Source: Selenomonadaceae bacterium
GTDB lineage: Bacteria; Bacillota; Negativicutes; Selenomonadales; Selenomonadaceae
NCBI GenBank assembly: GCA_022773425.1
Contig: JALFBM010000011.1
Location: 1-64,000, forward strand
Length of the DNA: 64,000 bases
Reading direction: 5' to 3'
Part shown: piece after piece, positions 18,725 to 29,015 of the stretch
How the letters are laid out: every line of letters starts with the position of its first letter
Position numbering within the stretch: position 1 is the stretch's first letter
Made by a program: the position numbers and the translations under genes
Notes under the pieces: model-generated
The model's input: only the letters and a program-made list of their open reading frames with translations
Databases searched by the model: none
What the model was told of the DNA's origin: nothing

Positions 18725-19417
18725 TTAGACCTTTCGAGAGGGGCAGTCTGTCTTGGGGCAGGCTGCGCAGCCGCTTGGCATATGGGCGTGTGCGCGGTCT
18801 GCCGCGCCATTTTCCTCTGCCGGATACAGCCCGATGATGGCCGTGATGCTTTTCCGCGGCATCAGCATCAGGGAGGAGGACAGCGTCACGCCGATTTTTG
18901 CGGCATCGATGATGCGCACGAGCTCCGGCTGTGCGGTGAGCGGCCAGTCGCCATAGCCCGGGCTGAAGCGCCAGCGCATGGCGTACCCCTTGGCCGCCGC
19001 TTTCGGCCGCAGGTAGTTCTCCATGCCATCTGCGACCTGTTCGACCGCGGCGGACGCGGCGGTATCGAGCAGGACGCCCTCCGCGTAATGCCCCTCGTCA
19101 AAGCGCTTCGTCGCCTCCTGTTCGATGGCGTCGCCGACCGTCGCCGACAAGACGATGACCTTTTCGCAATGCGCGAGGTGCTTGGCGATTTTTTCCCCCT
19201 CGAGGGGAAACGGCGGATCGGACTGAACGACATGCGTCTGGCAGTCGTAGTCGTAGAGCTGCCAGATGCCCTGCGGCTTGGCGAGCAGCAGGGCGTCCTC
19301 ACACGCCGCGCGGACGATGCCCTCGTCGAAATGCTTCGCGCTGGCGAGTCCGGCATAACGTTTCGTTTCCTTCGCATCAATTTCGTGCAGGGGGGCATGG
19401 AAAATAGGCATAAGCAT
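18725..19417 (-). CDS. Stand-alone methionine synthase activation (AdoMet-binding) domain protein
   Basis: RWRFSPGYGDWPL, Cys-rich tail GCAACPKTDC; adjacent to metH. Confidence 0.85.
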   Translation of the reverse strand: MLMPIFHAPLHEIDAKETKRYAGLASAKHFDEGIVRAACEDALLLAKPQGIWQLYDYDCQTHVVQSDPPFPLEGEKIAKHLAHCEKVIVLSATVGDAIEQEATKRFDEGHYAEGVLLDTAASAAVEQVADGMENYLRPKAAAKGYAMRWRFSPGYGDWPLTAQPELVRIIDAAKIGVTLSSSLMLMPRKSITAIIGLYPAEENGAADRAHAHMPSGCAACPKTDCPSRKV

Positions 19418-19431
19418 CGACCTCTTGAAAA

Positions 19432-19447
19432 TGTTTCATGTGAAACA
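19432..19447. other. parS: parS site (TGTTTCATGTGAAACA, 15/16)
   Basis: Match to parS consensus, about 200 bp upstream of parA. Confidence 0.88.
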
Positions 19448-19599
19448 TCGGAAAATCGTGGATTTTTTTGCCGTTTCATATTATCATAAAGAGTAGAAAC
19501 GACAAAAGGAAGCGGTTCAATCTGTGTTCTTCATTTTAACATAGATTGCGGGAGAAGTTACCATGTAACTTTTTTCTAACCAGGTATTCCATATGGATA

Positions 19600-19631
19600 T
19601 ATAGGTAGAAGGTGAAAAGCTTCTGCCTATA
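19600..19631 (+). promoter_or_regulatory. 12-bp inverted repeat/hairpin immediately upstream of parA RBS
   Basis: TATAGGTAGAAG gtgaaaag CTTCTGCCTATA. Confidence 0.6.
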
Positions 19632-19648
19632 GGAAAGACGGTGAAACT

Positions 19649-20399
<751 letters not shown>

Positions 20400-20410
<11 letters not shown>

Positions 20411-21374
20411 AAAAGGCGGTCTCGGCGGGCAGGGCATGGGGCTCGGCGCCTTGCTCGCGCAGAAAAAGCCTGTGCCGGAAAAGGACAAGGTCCAGGAAAT
20501 CGCCATCGACCGGATCCAGGCGAACCGGTATCAGCCGCGGCAGGATTTCGAGGAAACGGCGCTCGATGAGCTGAAGAGCTCCATTCAGCGCTATGGTGTG
20601 CTGCAGCCGCTTCTCGTCCGGAAGGTCAGCGATGCCGGCGACTACGAGTTGATTGCCGGGGAGCGGCGCCTGCGCGCGGCGAAGCTCGCGGGCCTGAAGA
20701 CGGTCCCCGCGATGGTGCGCAGCTATAACGACGCGGAGACGAGCGAAATCGCGATCATCGAGAATATCCAGCGCGAGAACCTCAATGCGATCGAGGAAGC
20801 GCGGGCCTATGGCCGGCTGATCCGTGAATTCGGCCTCAAGCAGGAGGAGCTCGCGGCCAAGGTCGGCCGCAGCCGCCCGTATATCGCGAACAGCCTGCGT
20901 CTGCTAAAGCTCGATGCCAAGGTGCAGGGCTATCTCGTGGACGGCGTGCTCACGATGGGACAGGTGCGGCCGCTCGTGCGTCTTGACGATCCAGCACTGC
21001 AGCGCGCGACGGCAGCCTATATCGAGGAACATCAGCTGTCGGCCCGCGCCTGCGAGACGCTCGTCCGGAAGCTGGCCGAGAATCCGGACTACCTGCAGGA
21101 AAAGGCGCAGAAGAAACCGGCGGCAGGGGAGCAGAATGTGTATCTGCGTGATGCGCAGGAGAATCTGTCGGCGTTTTTCGGCACGCAGGTCAAGATCGTG
21201 CCGGGCAAGCGCAAGGGGCGGATACAGATTGACTATTATGATGAAGACGATTTGAACCGGATCCTCGACCTGCTGCGGGCAGGCGGGGCCAACGGAGAGA
21301 AGACAGAGGCAGAAAAACAGCGCAAGATCGAGGCGCTGCGCCAGTTCTCGGTAAAGGGAAAGCTGACGGTTTAA
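20400..21374 (+). CDS. parB: Chromosome partitioning protein ParB (Spo0J)
   Basis: GLGGQGMGLGALLA..., ELIAGERRLRAAKLAGLKTVPAMV, ENIQRENLNAIEEA; GTG start overlapping parA. Confidence 0.95.
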
Positions 21375-21381
21375 GTGAGAA

Positions 21382-21433
21382 AAAAACGAGGGCCGCGGCG
21401 CGATTCCGAATGGATGCGCGCCACGGCCCTCGC
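21382..21433 (-). terminator. Hairpin with U-tract on minus strand
   Basis: Minus: cgagggccgtggcgcg..cgcgccgcggccctcg followed by TTTTTTT. Confidence 0.65.
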
Positions 21434-21603
21434 GGTATTCCGGGGGGTCTATAGGCGGGACACGGTCTGAACGAGGACCATTATAAGGAAGGCGAGAGAA
21501 AAAGAAAGGGGAAAATCTGCTGTGCTTCTGCTTTTTCATGGACGCTGTGCCCCTTTTGTGTTAAAATCGAGGGTAGTGTGTAGCATCCCCAGGAGGATGC
21601 TGA

Positions 21604-21619
21604 TGTTTCATGTGAAACA
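21604..21619. other. parS: parS site (TGTTTCATGTGAAACA, 15/16)
   Basis: Match to parS consensus. Confidence 0.88.
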
Positions 21620-21653
21620 ATTGTGAGAAAGAAAAGGGGCATTGCAATAGACA

Positions 21654-22160
21654 ATGGATGCACAGGAAATCAGTAAGCTCGTACTCAACAATATGACCTA
21701 TATCGTCGGCGTGCTCGGCGTGCTCGTCATCGTGATGTACGCCATCATCATCAATCTTTACATGAATCTGAACTATTTAAAGAAGCGGTACCGCAAGATG
21801 ATGACGGGCGTCGACGGGGCGAACCTCGAGCGTATGCTCATCGGGCATATCGATGAGGTCAAGCATGTCGTCGAGGAGAATCAGGCCATCAAGGCGGAAA
21901 ACCACCGGATCGATGAGAAACTCAATACGGCGCTTACCCGCGTTGGCGTCGTGCGCTTCCGCGCGTTTGACGATATGGGGAGCGACCTTTCCTATGCGGT
22001 GGCCTTGCTCAATACGCATAACGACGGCGTCATTCTGTCGAGCATCTTCGGCCGTGAGGACAGCCGCAGCTATGTCAAGCCGATCAAGAATGGCGTATCG
22101 ACCTATACGCTTACCGAGGAAGAGGAACACGCGCTGCACGACGCGATGGCGCAGGAATAA
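21654..22160 (+). CDS. DUF4446 family protein
   Basis: N-terminal TM, VGVVRFRAFDDMGSDLSYAVALLNTHNDGVILSSIFGREDSRSYVKPI. Confidence 0.9.
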   Translation: MDAQEISKLVLNNMTYIVGVLGVLVIVMYAIIINLYMNLNYLKKRYRKMMTGVDGANLERMLIGHIDEVKHVVEENQAIKAENHRIDEKLNTALTRVGVVRFRAFDDMGSDLSYAVALLNTHNDGVILSSIFGREDSRSYVKPIKNGVSTYTLTEEEEHALHDAMAQE

Positions 22161-22184
22161 CGGGAAGGAAAGGAGGACGTCCCT

Positions 22185-23228
22185 TTGGACAGCTCAAACG
22201 AGCAGAAAGAAAAACAGGTACTAGATCAGGCGCCCGCGGCGGAGCATTCCGTGAAGGCGAAAGCCAAGAAGCCGCCGAAGCAGATCACGATCAAATGGAT
22301 CCCGGACGACGGCGGAGAAGTCAAGAGCATCCGGCTTTCCGAGCGGCTGCTGAAATACGGCATCGCGTCGCTCGCGGTCGGCGCGCTGCTGTTTGTCGGC
22401 GCATTCAGCTACGCGGTGTACAGCACGATCGCAGCGCGCAACTCCGCGGCGGAGATCCAGGAGCTCCGGCAGGTCAACAACATCCAGCAGGAGCAGCTGC
22501 TGCAGCTTTCGAAAAAGGCCAATGCCCTGCAGGATCAGATGGAGCAGCTGACGCAGACGGAAAATGAGATCCGCCGCATGTCGGGCGCTCAGCCGGCCGC
22601 GGATACGACGGCTGCCGGGGACGGGCAGAATGCTTCCGCCGCCGGGGATGACGGAAACGGCGGCGACGGTACGCATGACGGCCAGGGCGGCCCGTATGTC
22701 CGCCCGGATATCGACAAGGTAGGCCAGGTACTCGATATGGTCGAGAAGCAGGTTGCCGTCCGCAAGCAGTCGCTCGAGGAGCTCAAATCGCAGCTCAAGG
22801 ATAGTCAGGGCCTGCTGATGCCGGAATCGGGCCTCACGACGATCCCGGGCAGCACGACGCCTTCCATCTGGCCGGCGCGCGGGGACGTCAGCTCTCCGTT
22901 CGGCCTGCGCTGGAACGGCTCGGACTTCCACCCGGGCATCGACATCGCGAACGATATGGGGACGCCGATCGTCGCGACGGCGGACGGTACGGTCGTCACG
23001 GCGGGCTGGAATTCCGGCGGGTACGGCAACATGGTCGACATCGACCACGGCAACGGCATCATGACGCGCTATGGCCATGCGATGCAGGTCGTGGTCGTGG
23101 CCGGACAACACGTGCGCCGCGGCCAGGTCATCGCCTATATGGGGTCGACCGGTTTCTCCACGGGCCCGCATGTGCACTATGAGGTTCACGTGAACGGACA
23201 GGTCGTCAATCCGGCAGCTTATTTATAA
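22185..23228 (+). CDS. M23 family metallopeptidase with TM and coiled coil
   Basis: SPFGLRWNGSDFHPGIDIA, GYGNMVDIDHGNGIMTRYGHA, GPHVHYEVHVNG. Confidence 0.93.
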   Translation: MDSSNEQKEKQVLDQAPAAEHSVKAKAKKPPKQITIKWIPDDGGEVKSIRLSERLLKYGIASLAVGALLFVGAFSYAVYSTIAARNSAAEIQELRQVNNIQQEQLLQLSKKANALQDQMEQLTQTENEIRRMSGAQPAADTTAAGDGQNASAAGDDGNGGDGTHDGQGGPYVRPDIDKVGQVLDMVEKQVAVRKQSLEELKSQLKDSQGLLMPESGLTTIPGSTTPSIWPARGDVSSPFGLRWNGSDFHPGIDIANDMGTPIVATADGTVVTAGWNSGGYGNMVDIDHGNGIMTRYGHAMQVVVVAGQHVRRGQVIAYMGSTGFSTGPHVHYEVHVNGQVVNPAAYL

Positions 23229-23239
23229 AAAAGGACGGG

Positions 23240-23291
23240 ATTCCCGCGTATTGCGCTTTCCATCAGGAGAGCCCGATACGCGGGATTTTTG
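23240..23291 (+). terminator. Rho-independent terminator
   Basis: attcccgcgtat...atacgcgggattttt. Confidence 0.7.
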
Positions 23292-23503
23292 GTCTTTTGT
23301 TCCTGTTTTTTTAGGATTTTCTGTCGTTTTTCGTCGGTTTTGGATAAAAATAGGCCATGTGTATGGAAAAAATCATGGTGTATTCATGTATACATTTTCT
23401 ATATACATTGACACGGCAGGTATGCCTTTTTATAATAGTAATTACGTAACACTGTATACGTTATAGACAAACAATTGTGCTATCATATGAAGGAGAGAGC
23501 GCT

Positions 23504-24610
23504 ATGTGTAGGATTGGTTCGATCAAGAGCAAAGTACCCATTCAACCGTCCACGGCTCTGCGCCTGATGCTGCCGCAGCAGGAAGGTCATGACAACTCCG
23601 GTTTTGCCATGGTCATGCAGGACTTGTACGGGATTTTTTCGAATTACAAGGACAAGCCGCTCTTGTCGCTGGCCTGCACGCAGCGCGGCGCCCAGCTCGT
23701 CGAGGAATACATGGATGCGCATAACTTCACGCAGATCGCGGAGTGGATCCCGATCCCGGATAAGCGCCCGGGCCTCGACATTCAGGCGATGCCGTACTAT
23801 ATTTTCCGTAACTACGATTATCCGGAGGGCATGGAGAACGCGCGCAAGGAGACGAAGGAGAACCTGCTTCTCGATACGCGCCTCGCGCTGCGCAAGATCC
23901 TCGAAGAGTCCGGCGAGGGCTATGTGTATTCTTTCTGGCCGGATGTTCTGACGCTGAAGGAAATCGGCGATCCGCGCGACATCGCGACGTATTTTCATCT
24001 TTGGGATGACAACGGCTGCCTGATGGCGAAATCCATTGTCGCGCAGTGCCGCCAGAACACGAACTACGATATCGTGCGCTACGCCGCGCACCCGTTCTTC
24101 CTGCAGGGCTATACCCTCTGCGCGAACGGCGAGAACACGTTCTACACGAAAAACAAGGAATTCCAGAAATCGCTGCACCGCGGCTACATCGGCTTTGAGT
24201 CCGATTCGCAGTGCTTCCTCAATACGCTCCACTACGTGCATCATGAGCTGAAATGGCCGCTGATGTACTACAAGCACGTCATCACGCCGCTGCCGTTCGA
24301 GGAAATCGCGGAGCGCCCGGACAAGGACGTGCTGCTCGATATCCGCGAGAGCCTCGCGAACCTCGAGATCAACGGCCCGAACACGATCATCGCCGTACTG
24401 CCGGACAAACGCATGATGACCTGCTGCGACTCGAAGAAGTTCCGCCCGGTCGTCGTCGGCCGCACGGACGATATGGTGGCGATCTCGTCGGAGGTCTGCG
24501 GCCTCAACGAGATCATGCCGGACCGTGACCAGTCGAAGGACATCTACCCGAACGAACGCGAGATTGTCATCATCGACAATGATTTGGAGGTATCGAGATG
24601 CGCACAGTAA
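23504..24610 (+). CDS. Class II glutamine amidotransferase subunit of split glutamate synthase
   Basis: MCRIGSIKSK...QEGHDNSGFAMV with Cys2 nucleophile; next to glutamate synthase core. Confidence 0.85.
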   Translation: MCRIGSIKSKVPIQPSTALRLMLPQQEGHDNSGFAMVMQDLYGIFSNYKDKPLLSLACTQRGAQLVEEYMDAHNFTQIAEWIPIPDKRPGLDIQAMPYYIFRNYDYPEGMENARKETKENLLLDTRLALRKILEESGEGYVYSFWPDVLTLKEIGDPRDIATYFHLWDDNGCLMAKSIVAQCRQNTNYDIVRYAAHPFFLQGYTLCANGENTFYTKNKEFQKSLHRGYIGFESDSQCFLNTLHYVHHELKWPLMYYKHVITPLPFEEIAERPDKDVLLDIRESLANLEINGPNTIIAVLPDKRMMTCCDSKKFRPVVVGRTDDMVAISSEVCGLNEIMPDRDQSKDIYPNEREIVIIDNDLEVSRCAQ

Positions 24611-26229
24611 AGACTCAGGACGTGGGAGTGAACGACCTCCCCTGGAGAATCGAATATCATCCGGAACGCTGCACGATGTGCGGAAGCTGTGTCGCCGCGT
24701 GCTCGTTCAAGGCCATCAAAGTAAAGGTGCAGCGCCTCGACAAGACGATATCCGTCGAGAACGTGCCGACGCCGGTTAAAAAGCATGAAGCGCGCCCTGT
24801 CATCTATCAGGTGGCCAGCCTCACGGATTACTGCCGCGGCTGCGGCATCTGCGAAAAGATGTGCCCGAACCAGGCCATCCGCCCGGTCCGCAACCCGGAC
24901 ACCCGCAAGACGCTGTTGTCGAAGGATCACGGCCCCATCAAGCGCGGCGGCCGCAACAACCTGAACGCATGGCGTGCGCTCGACAGCATCGTCGTCGGCC
25001 GCATCTCGCAGATGACGGACCCGTCGCTCGATGCCGCGCGGCATACCTTCGATATGCGCGCGCCGTTCGGCCGCGTGCTTTCGGCCAAGGAGCTCCCGTT
25101 CAAGGTCGTCAACGGCAAGCTCGTCCCGACGGCGAAGACGCCGCCGGTTCACTGGATCTACCCGCTGATCTTCTCCGATATGTCCATCGGCGCGCTCTCG
25201 ACGCGCGCATGGGAGGCCGTCGCGCTTGCGGTCGGCTACCTCAATGAGAAATGCGGCATCCCGGTGCGTATGAGCTCCGGCGAGGGCGGCATGCCGGTGA
25301 AGCTACTTGAATCCGACTACCTCAAGTACTTCATCATCCAGATCGCGTCCGGTCATTTTGGCTGGAACCGCATCATCAAGGCCATGCCGCATATGAAGAC
25401 GGATCCGGCGGGCATCCTGATCAAGATCGGCCAGGGCGCAAAGCCGGGCGACGGCGGACTCCTGCCGGAGGCGAAGGTGGCCGAGCACGTACAGGCCATC
25501 CGCGGCGTCCCGAAAGCGACGCTCGCTTCGCCGCCAAACCATCAGGGCCTTTACTCCATCGAGGAGTCCGTGCAAAAGATGCACCTCTCGATGAACGCGG
25601 CCTTCGGTTTCCGCGTACCGGTCGCGATCAAATGCGCGGCGTCGTCGACTTCGGTTTCCGTCTACAACAACCTGCTCCGCGATCCGTATAAGATCTGCGG
25701 CGGTTATTTCATCGACGGCATTCAGGGCGGCACCGGTGCGGCAAACGAGGTTTCCCTCGACCACACGGGCCATCCGGTCGTCTCGAAGATCCGCGACTGC
25801 TATCTCGCCGCCGTCAAGCAGGGCCTGCAGGGCCAGATCCCGCTGTACGGCGGTGGCGGTATCGGCATGACCGGCGATGCGGCGGCCGACGCCTTTAAGA
25901 TGATGTGCCTCGGTGCGAATGGCGTATTCGTCGGCAAGATCCTGATCCAGCTGCTCGGCTGCATCGGCAACGAGCATGGCCGCTGCAACTCCTGCAACAC
26001 GGGCAAGTGCCCGATGGGAATCTGCACGCAGGATGTCCGCCTCGTCAAGCGCCTCGACGTCGACCGCGGCGCGCAGAAAATCGTCGACTATGTGCTCACG
26101 TTCGATACCGAGCTCAAGAAGCTCATGGCGCCGATCGGCAACTCGTCGCTCCCGATCGGCCGCAGCGACGCCCTCGTCTCGACGGACAAGGACGTTGCGG
26201 AACGCCTTGGTATCCAGTACGTATGTTAA
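24598..26229 (+). CDS. Glutamate synthase FMN-binding core subunit with 4Fe-4S domain
   Basis: Ferredoxin motif CTMCGSCVAAC; GGYFIDGIQGGTGAANEVSLDHTG; CNTGKCPMGI. Confidence 0.88.
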   Translation: MRTVKTQDVGVNDLPWRIEYHPERCTMCGSCVAACSFKAIKVKVQRLDKTISVENVPTPVKKHEARPVIYQVASLTDYCRGCGICEKMCPNQAIRPVRNPDTRKTLLSKDHGPIKRGGRNNLNAWRALDSIVVGRISQMTDPSLDAARHTFDMRAPFGRVLSAKELPFKVVNGKLVPTAKTPPVHWIYPLIFSDMSIGALSTRAWEAVALAVGYLNEKCGIPVRMSSGEGGMPVKLLESDYLKYFIIQIASGHFGWNRIIKAMPHMKTDPAGILIKIGQGAKPGDGGLLPEAKVAEHVQAIRGVPKATLASPPNHQGLYSIEESVQKMHLSMNAAFGFRVPVAIKCAASSTSVSVYNNLLRDPYKICGGYFIDGIQGGTGAANEVSLDHTGHPVVSKIRDCYLAAVKQGLQGQIPLYGGGGIGMTGDAAADAFKMMCLGANGVFVGKILIQLLGCIGNEHGRCNSCNTGKCPMGICTQDVRLVKRLDVDRGAQKIVDYVLTFDTELKKLMAPIGNSSLPIGRSDALVSTDKDVAERLGIQYVC

Positions 26230-26247
26230 GCGAGGGGGAGAGCTAGA

Positions 26248-28587
26248 ATGTTTGAGATGGAAACCATGAAGGGACATGACCGCATGTCCACGCAGGATCT
26301 GCTCCTCGCCATTGAGAAAGCAGTCAAGGAAGGGGAGACCGAGTTCCATATCGCGGCATCCGGCCAGCACGATATCGGCGGCCCGTTATGGCACCCGGAG
26401 GGCAAGACCCTGCACTTTTACGTCACGAATCCTGGCCAGCGCCTCGGCTCGATGTGCCTGCCAGGCACCGAGATTTTCGTCCAGGGCTCGACCTCCGCGG
26501 ATGTCGGCTGGCTCAACGCGGGCGGCGTCATCACGGTGACGGGCGATGCCGGCGATACGGCGGGGCACTGCTCCTCGGGCGGCAAGATCTTTATCGGCGG
26601 CCGCGGCGGTACGCGCACGGGCTCGCTCATGAAGCACGATCCGCTCTATGAGGAGCCGGAGCTCTGGATCCTGAAGAATGTCGGCTCGTTCTCGTTCGAG
26701 TTCATGGGCGGCGGCCGCGCGGTTGTCTGTGGCTGGGACAGCGAGAGCTTTGAATCGGTGCTCGGCGAACGCCCGTGCGTCGGCATGGTCGGCGGCGTCG
26801 TTTATGTGCGCGGCCCGATCGGCAAGGTGCCGAAGGACATCAAGAAGCTGCCGCTCGACGAGCAGGATATTGCATTCCTTGAGGGCGGCATGGACGAATT
26901 CCTCGAGCATATCGGCAAGCCGGAGCTCAAGGACGATCTCACGAACTGGGACGACTGGCAGAAGCTCCGCCCGCTGACCTTTGCGGAAAAGAAGCCGAAG
27001 CCGGCCCCGAACCTCGCGGAGTTCCGCAAGCGCGAATGGGTCAAAGGCGGTATCTTCTCCGATGTCGCGCATGATGATTTCGTCGTGCACCCGACGCTGA
27101 ACCACGGACTTTACCGCCTGCGCGTCCCGAGCTGGAACAACGCGGCATACGCGGCGCCATGCGAATTCAACTGCCCGACGGGGATCCCGACGCAGCTCCG
27201 CTACAAGCTGCTGCGCAACGGACAGCTCGAAGAGGCGCTGCAGCTGATTCTCAAGTATTCGCCGTTCCCGGGCTCCGTCTGCGGTTCGGTCTGCCCGAAC
27301 CCCTGCATGGACGCCTGCACGCGCGGCAGCGTCGACGAGCCGATCCAGATCGGCGGGCTGGGCTATAAATCCGCGTTCACGAAGGTGGAGCCGCCGAAAG
27401 AGCATACGGGCAAGAAGGTCGCCGTCATCGGCGGCGGTGTCGCGGGCCTGTCCGCGGCATGGCAGCTCGCGCGCAAGGGCCACAGCGTCACGGTTTACGA
27501 TGACGCGGCGCATATCGGCGGCAAGCTCGAGCAGGTCATTCCGCGCGGGCGTCTCTCCCATGAGCTTCTCGAGGCCGAACTGGGGCGCATCGAGAGCGTC
27601 GGCGTCGTGTTCCAGCCGAACACGAAGGTGGACAAGGCGAAATTCGCGAAGCTCCAGCAGGATAACGATGCGGTCATCGTCGCGACGGGCGGCACGAAGT
27701 CCCGGTATTTCAACTGGGAGGGTGTCGAGAACCTCACGATGGGCCTCGAATACCTCAAGCAGATCAATCGCGGCGAGAAGCCGGCAACCGGCAAGCACGT
27801 CGTCGTCATCGGCGCCGGCAACTCCGGTATGGACACCTGCCGCGGCGCCTATGAGATGGGCGCTGAGACCGTCGTTGCGGTCGATGTGCAGAAGCCGGCA
27901 GCCTTCCAAAAGGAAATCGACTACATCGAAGGGCTCGGCGGCAAGATCGTCTGGCCGTTCTTCACGACGAAAATCACGAAGGATGGTGTCTACGCGAACG
28001 ACGGCCGCTTCATCCCGGCCGATCAGGTCATCGTCTCCATCGGCGAGGCGCCGGAGCTCGATTTCCTGCCGAAGGATGAGCATCTGAAGTTCTTCCGCGA
28101 CACCTGGATCATCCCGGATGCCCATCAGGAGATTCTCCCCGGGGTGTTCACGGCCGGCGATACCATCAAGCCGGGCCGTCTGACCGATGCCATCGGCAGC
28201 GGCCGCAAGGCCGCCTGGTATGCGGATCAGTACCTCGCGGGCGCTTCGGCATACAAGCCGTTCCCGCAGAAGAAGCAGATTCCGGCCGAGTGCCTGTCGA
28301 AGGAATACTTTGAGAAATGCCATCACTGCGAGCTCGGCGATCCTGTGGATGACAAGACGCGCTGCGTGAGCTGCGGCACCTGCCGCGACTGCAAGATGTG
28401 CCTCGAGAGCTGCCCGGAAAAGGCCATCACGCGCATCGAGCATGAAGACGGTACGAAGGAATATGTCAGCGATCCGGCTCGCTGCATCGGCTGCGGCATC
28501 TGCGCCGGCGTCTGCCCCTGCGGCGTATGGACCATGCAGGACAACCCGGAAAAGATCCCGATGTACTCCACCGGCGCCAAGGCGTAA
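26248..28587 (+). CDS. GXGXG domain + NAD(P)-dependent oxidoreductase (GltD-like) + ferredoxin fusion
   Basis: GXGXG repeats (GGVITVTGDAGDTAGHCSSGGKIFIGGRGG), GltD-like CEFNCPTGIPTQ, VAVIGGGVAGLSAAW, C-terminal CVSCGTCRDCKMC / CIGCGICAGVC. Confidence 0.88.
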   Translation: MFEMETMKGHDRMSTQDLLLAIEKAVKEGETEFHIAASGQHDIGGPLWHPEGKTLHFYVTNPGQRLGSMCLPGTEIFVQGSTSADVGWLNAGGVITVTGDAGDTAGHCSSGGKIFIGGRGGTRTGSLMKHDPLYEEPELWILKNVGSFSFEFMGGGRAVVCGWDSESFESVLGERPCVGMVGGVVYVRGPIGKVPKDIKKLPLDEQDIAFLEGGMDEFLEHIGKPELKDDLTNWDDWQKLRPLTFAEKKPKPAPNLAEFRKREWVKGGIFSDVAHDDFVVHPTLNHGLYRLRVPSWNNAAYAAPCEFNCPTGIPTQLRYKLLRNGQLEEALQLILKYSPFPGSVCGSVCPNPCMDACTRGSVDEPIQIGGLGYKSAFTKVEPPKEHTGKKVAVIGGGVAGLSAAWQLARKGHSVTVYDDAAHIGGKLEQVIPRGRLSHELLEAELGRIESVGVVFQPNTKVDKAKFAKLQQDNDAVIVATGGTKSRYFNWEGVENLTMGLEYLKQINRGEKPATGKHVVVIGAGNSGMDTCRGAYEMGAETVVAVDVQKPAAFQKEIDYIEGLGGKIVWPFFTTKITKDGVYANDGRFIPADQVIVSIGEAPELDFLPKDEHLKFFRDTWIIPDAHQEILPGVFTAGDTIKPGRLTDAIGSGRKAAWYADQYLAGASAYKPFPQKKQIPAECLSKEYFEKCHHCELGDPVDDKTRCVSCGTCRDCKMCLESCPEKAITRIEHEDGTKEYVSDPARCIGCGICAGVCPCGVWTMQDNPEKIPMYSTGAKA

Positions 28588-28651
28588 TCTCCAGGGACCA
28601 CGACAAGGGAATACCATGGAATATAGGGAAGCGCCATCACGCATCCCGCAT

Positions 28652-28698
28652 CAACAAGGCGGATCGCCACGAGACATCGTTGGCGGTCCGCCTTGTTG
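28652..28698. repeat. Long inverted repeat lacking a U-tract
   Basis: CAACAAGGCGGATCGCCA cgagacatcgt TGGCGGTCCGCCTTGTTG. Confidence 0.7.
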
Positions 28699-28884
28699 TA
28701 CCGCAAAGAGCCCCGCGCCAGTTTTTCCATTCCCGATTTCAAGGTTATTATAGTCGAAGTTTCGAGGGCCGTGTTTTCAAAATCTAAAAACATTTTCAGG
28801 ATTTTCCGCCTCGTGGATGCAGGGGAAACCCATCATCGGAATTGTTACAATATTTCAAAAACCTTCCATTTCTTATTCTGTGGA

Positions 28885-28899
28885 TGAAACGGCGTTTCA
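28885..28899. promoter_or_regulatory. Candidate operator dyad TGAAAC-GGC-GTTTCA
   Basis: Perfect inverted repeat 16 nt upstream of the -35 box. Confidence 0.5.
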
Positions 28900-28915
28900 A
28901 CTCGTTTTGAATTTA

Positions 28916-28944
28916 TTGAACGCGAAGAAGGCCAATGTTATAAT
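28916..28944 (+). promoter_or_regulatory. Sigma70 promoter of beta-glucoside PTS operon (TTGAAC-17-TATAAT)
   Basis: TTGAAC 28916-28921, TATAAT 28939-28944. Confidence 0.7.
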
Positions 28945-29015
28945 CAAAAGCGAATTAAGAGTCCGGCGCAAGAGAAACGAGGCGGCGGGCAGAAAGAGAG
29001 GGATAGGGATTCTTT

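Noticed and set aside
15919-18837. 972-aa plus-strand ORF opposite metH
   Set aside because: Shadow ORF; minus-strand metH has all domain signatures.
19417-19560. Cobalamin or SAM riboswitch upstream of the metH activation gene
   Set aside because: The gap contains a parS site and short AT-rich sequence; no B12-box or SAM-box pattern recognised.
23181-23196. Sixth parS (AGGTTCACGTGAACGG)
   Set aside because: Only about 11/16 match; the CACGTG core lies in codons of the M23 peptidase HVHYEVHVNG motif, so likely coincidence.
26386-28644. 752-aa minus-strand ORF opposite the GXGXG/GltD fusion
   Set aside because: Shadow ORF with low-complexity Ala/Arg/Asp composition; no family signature.
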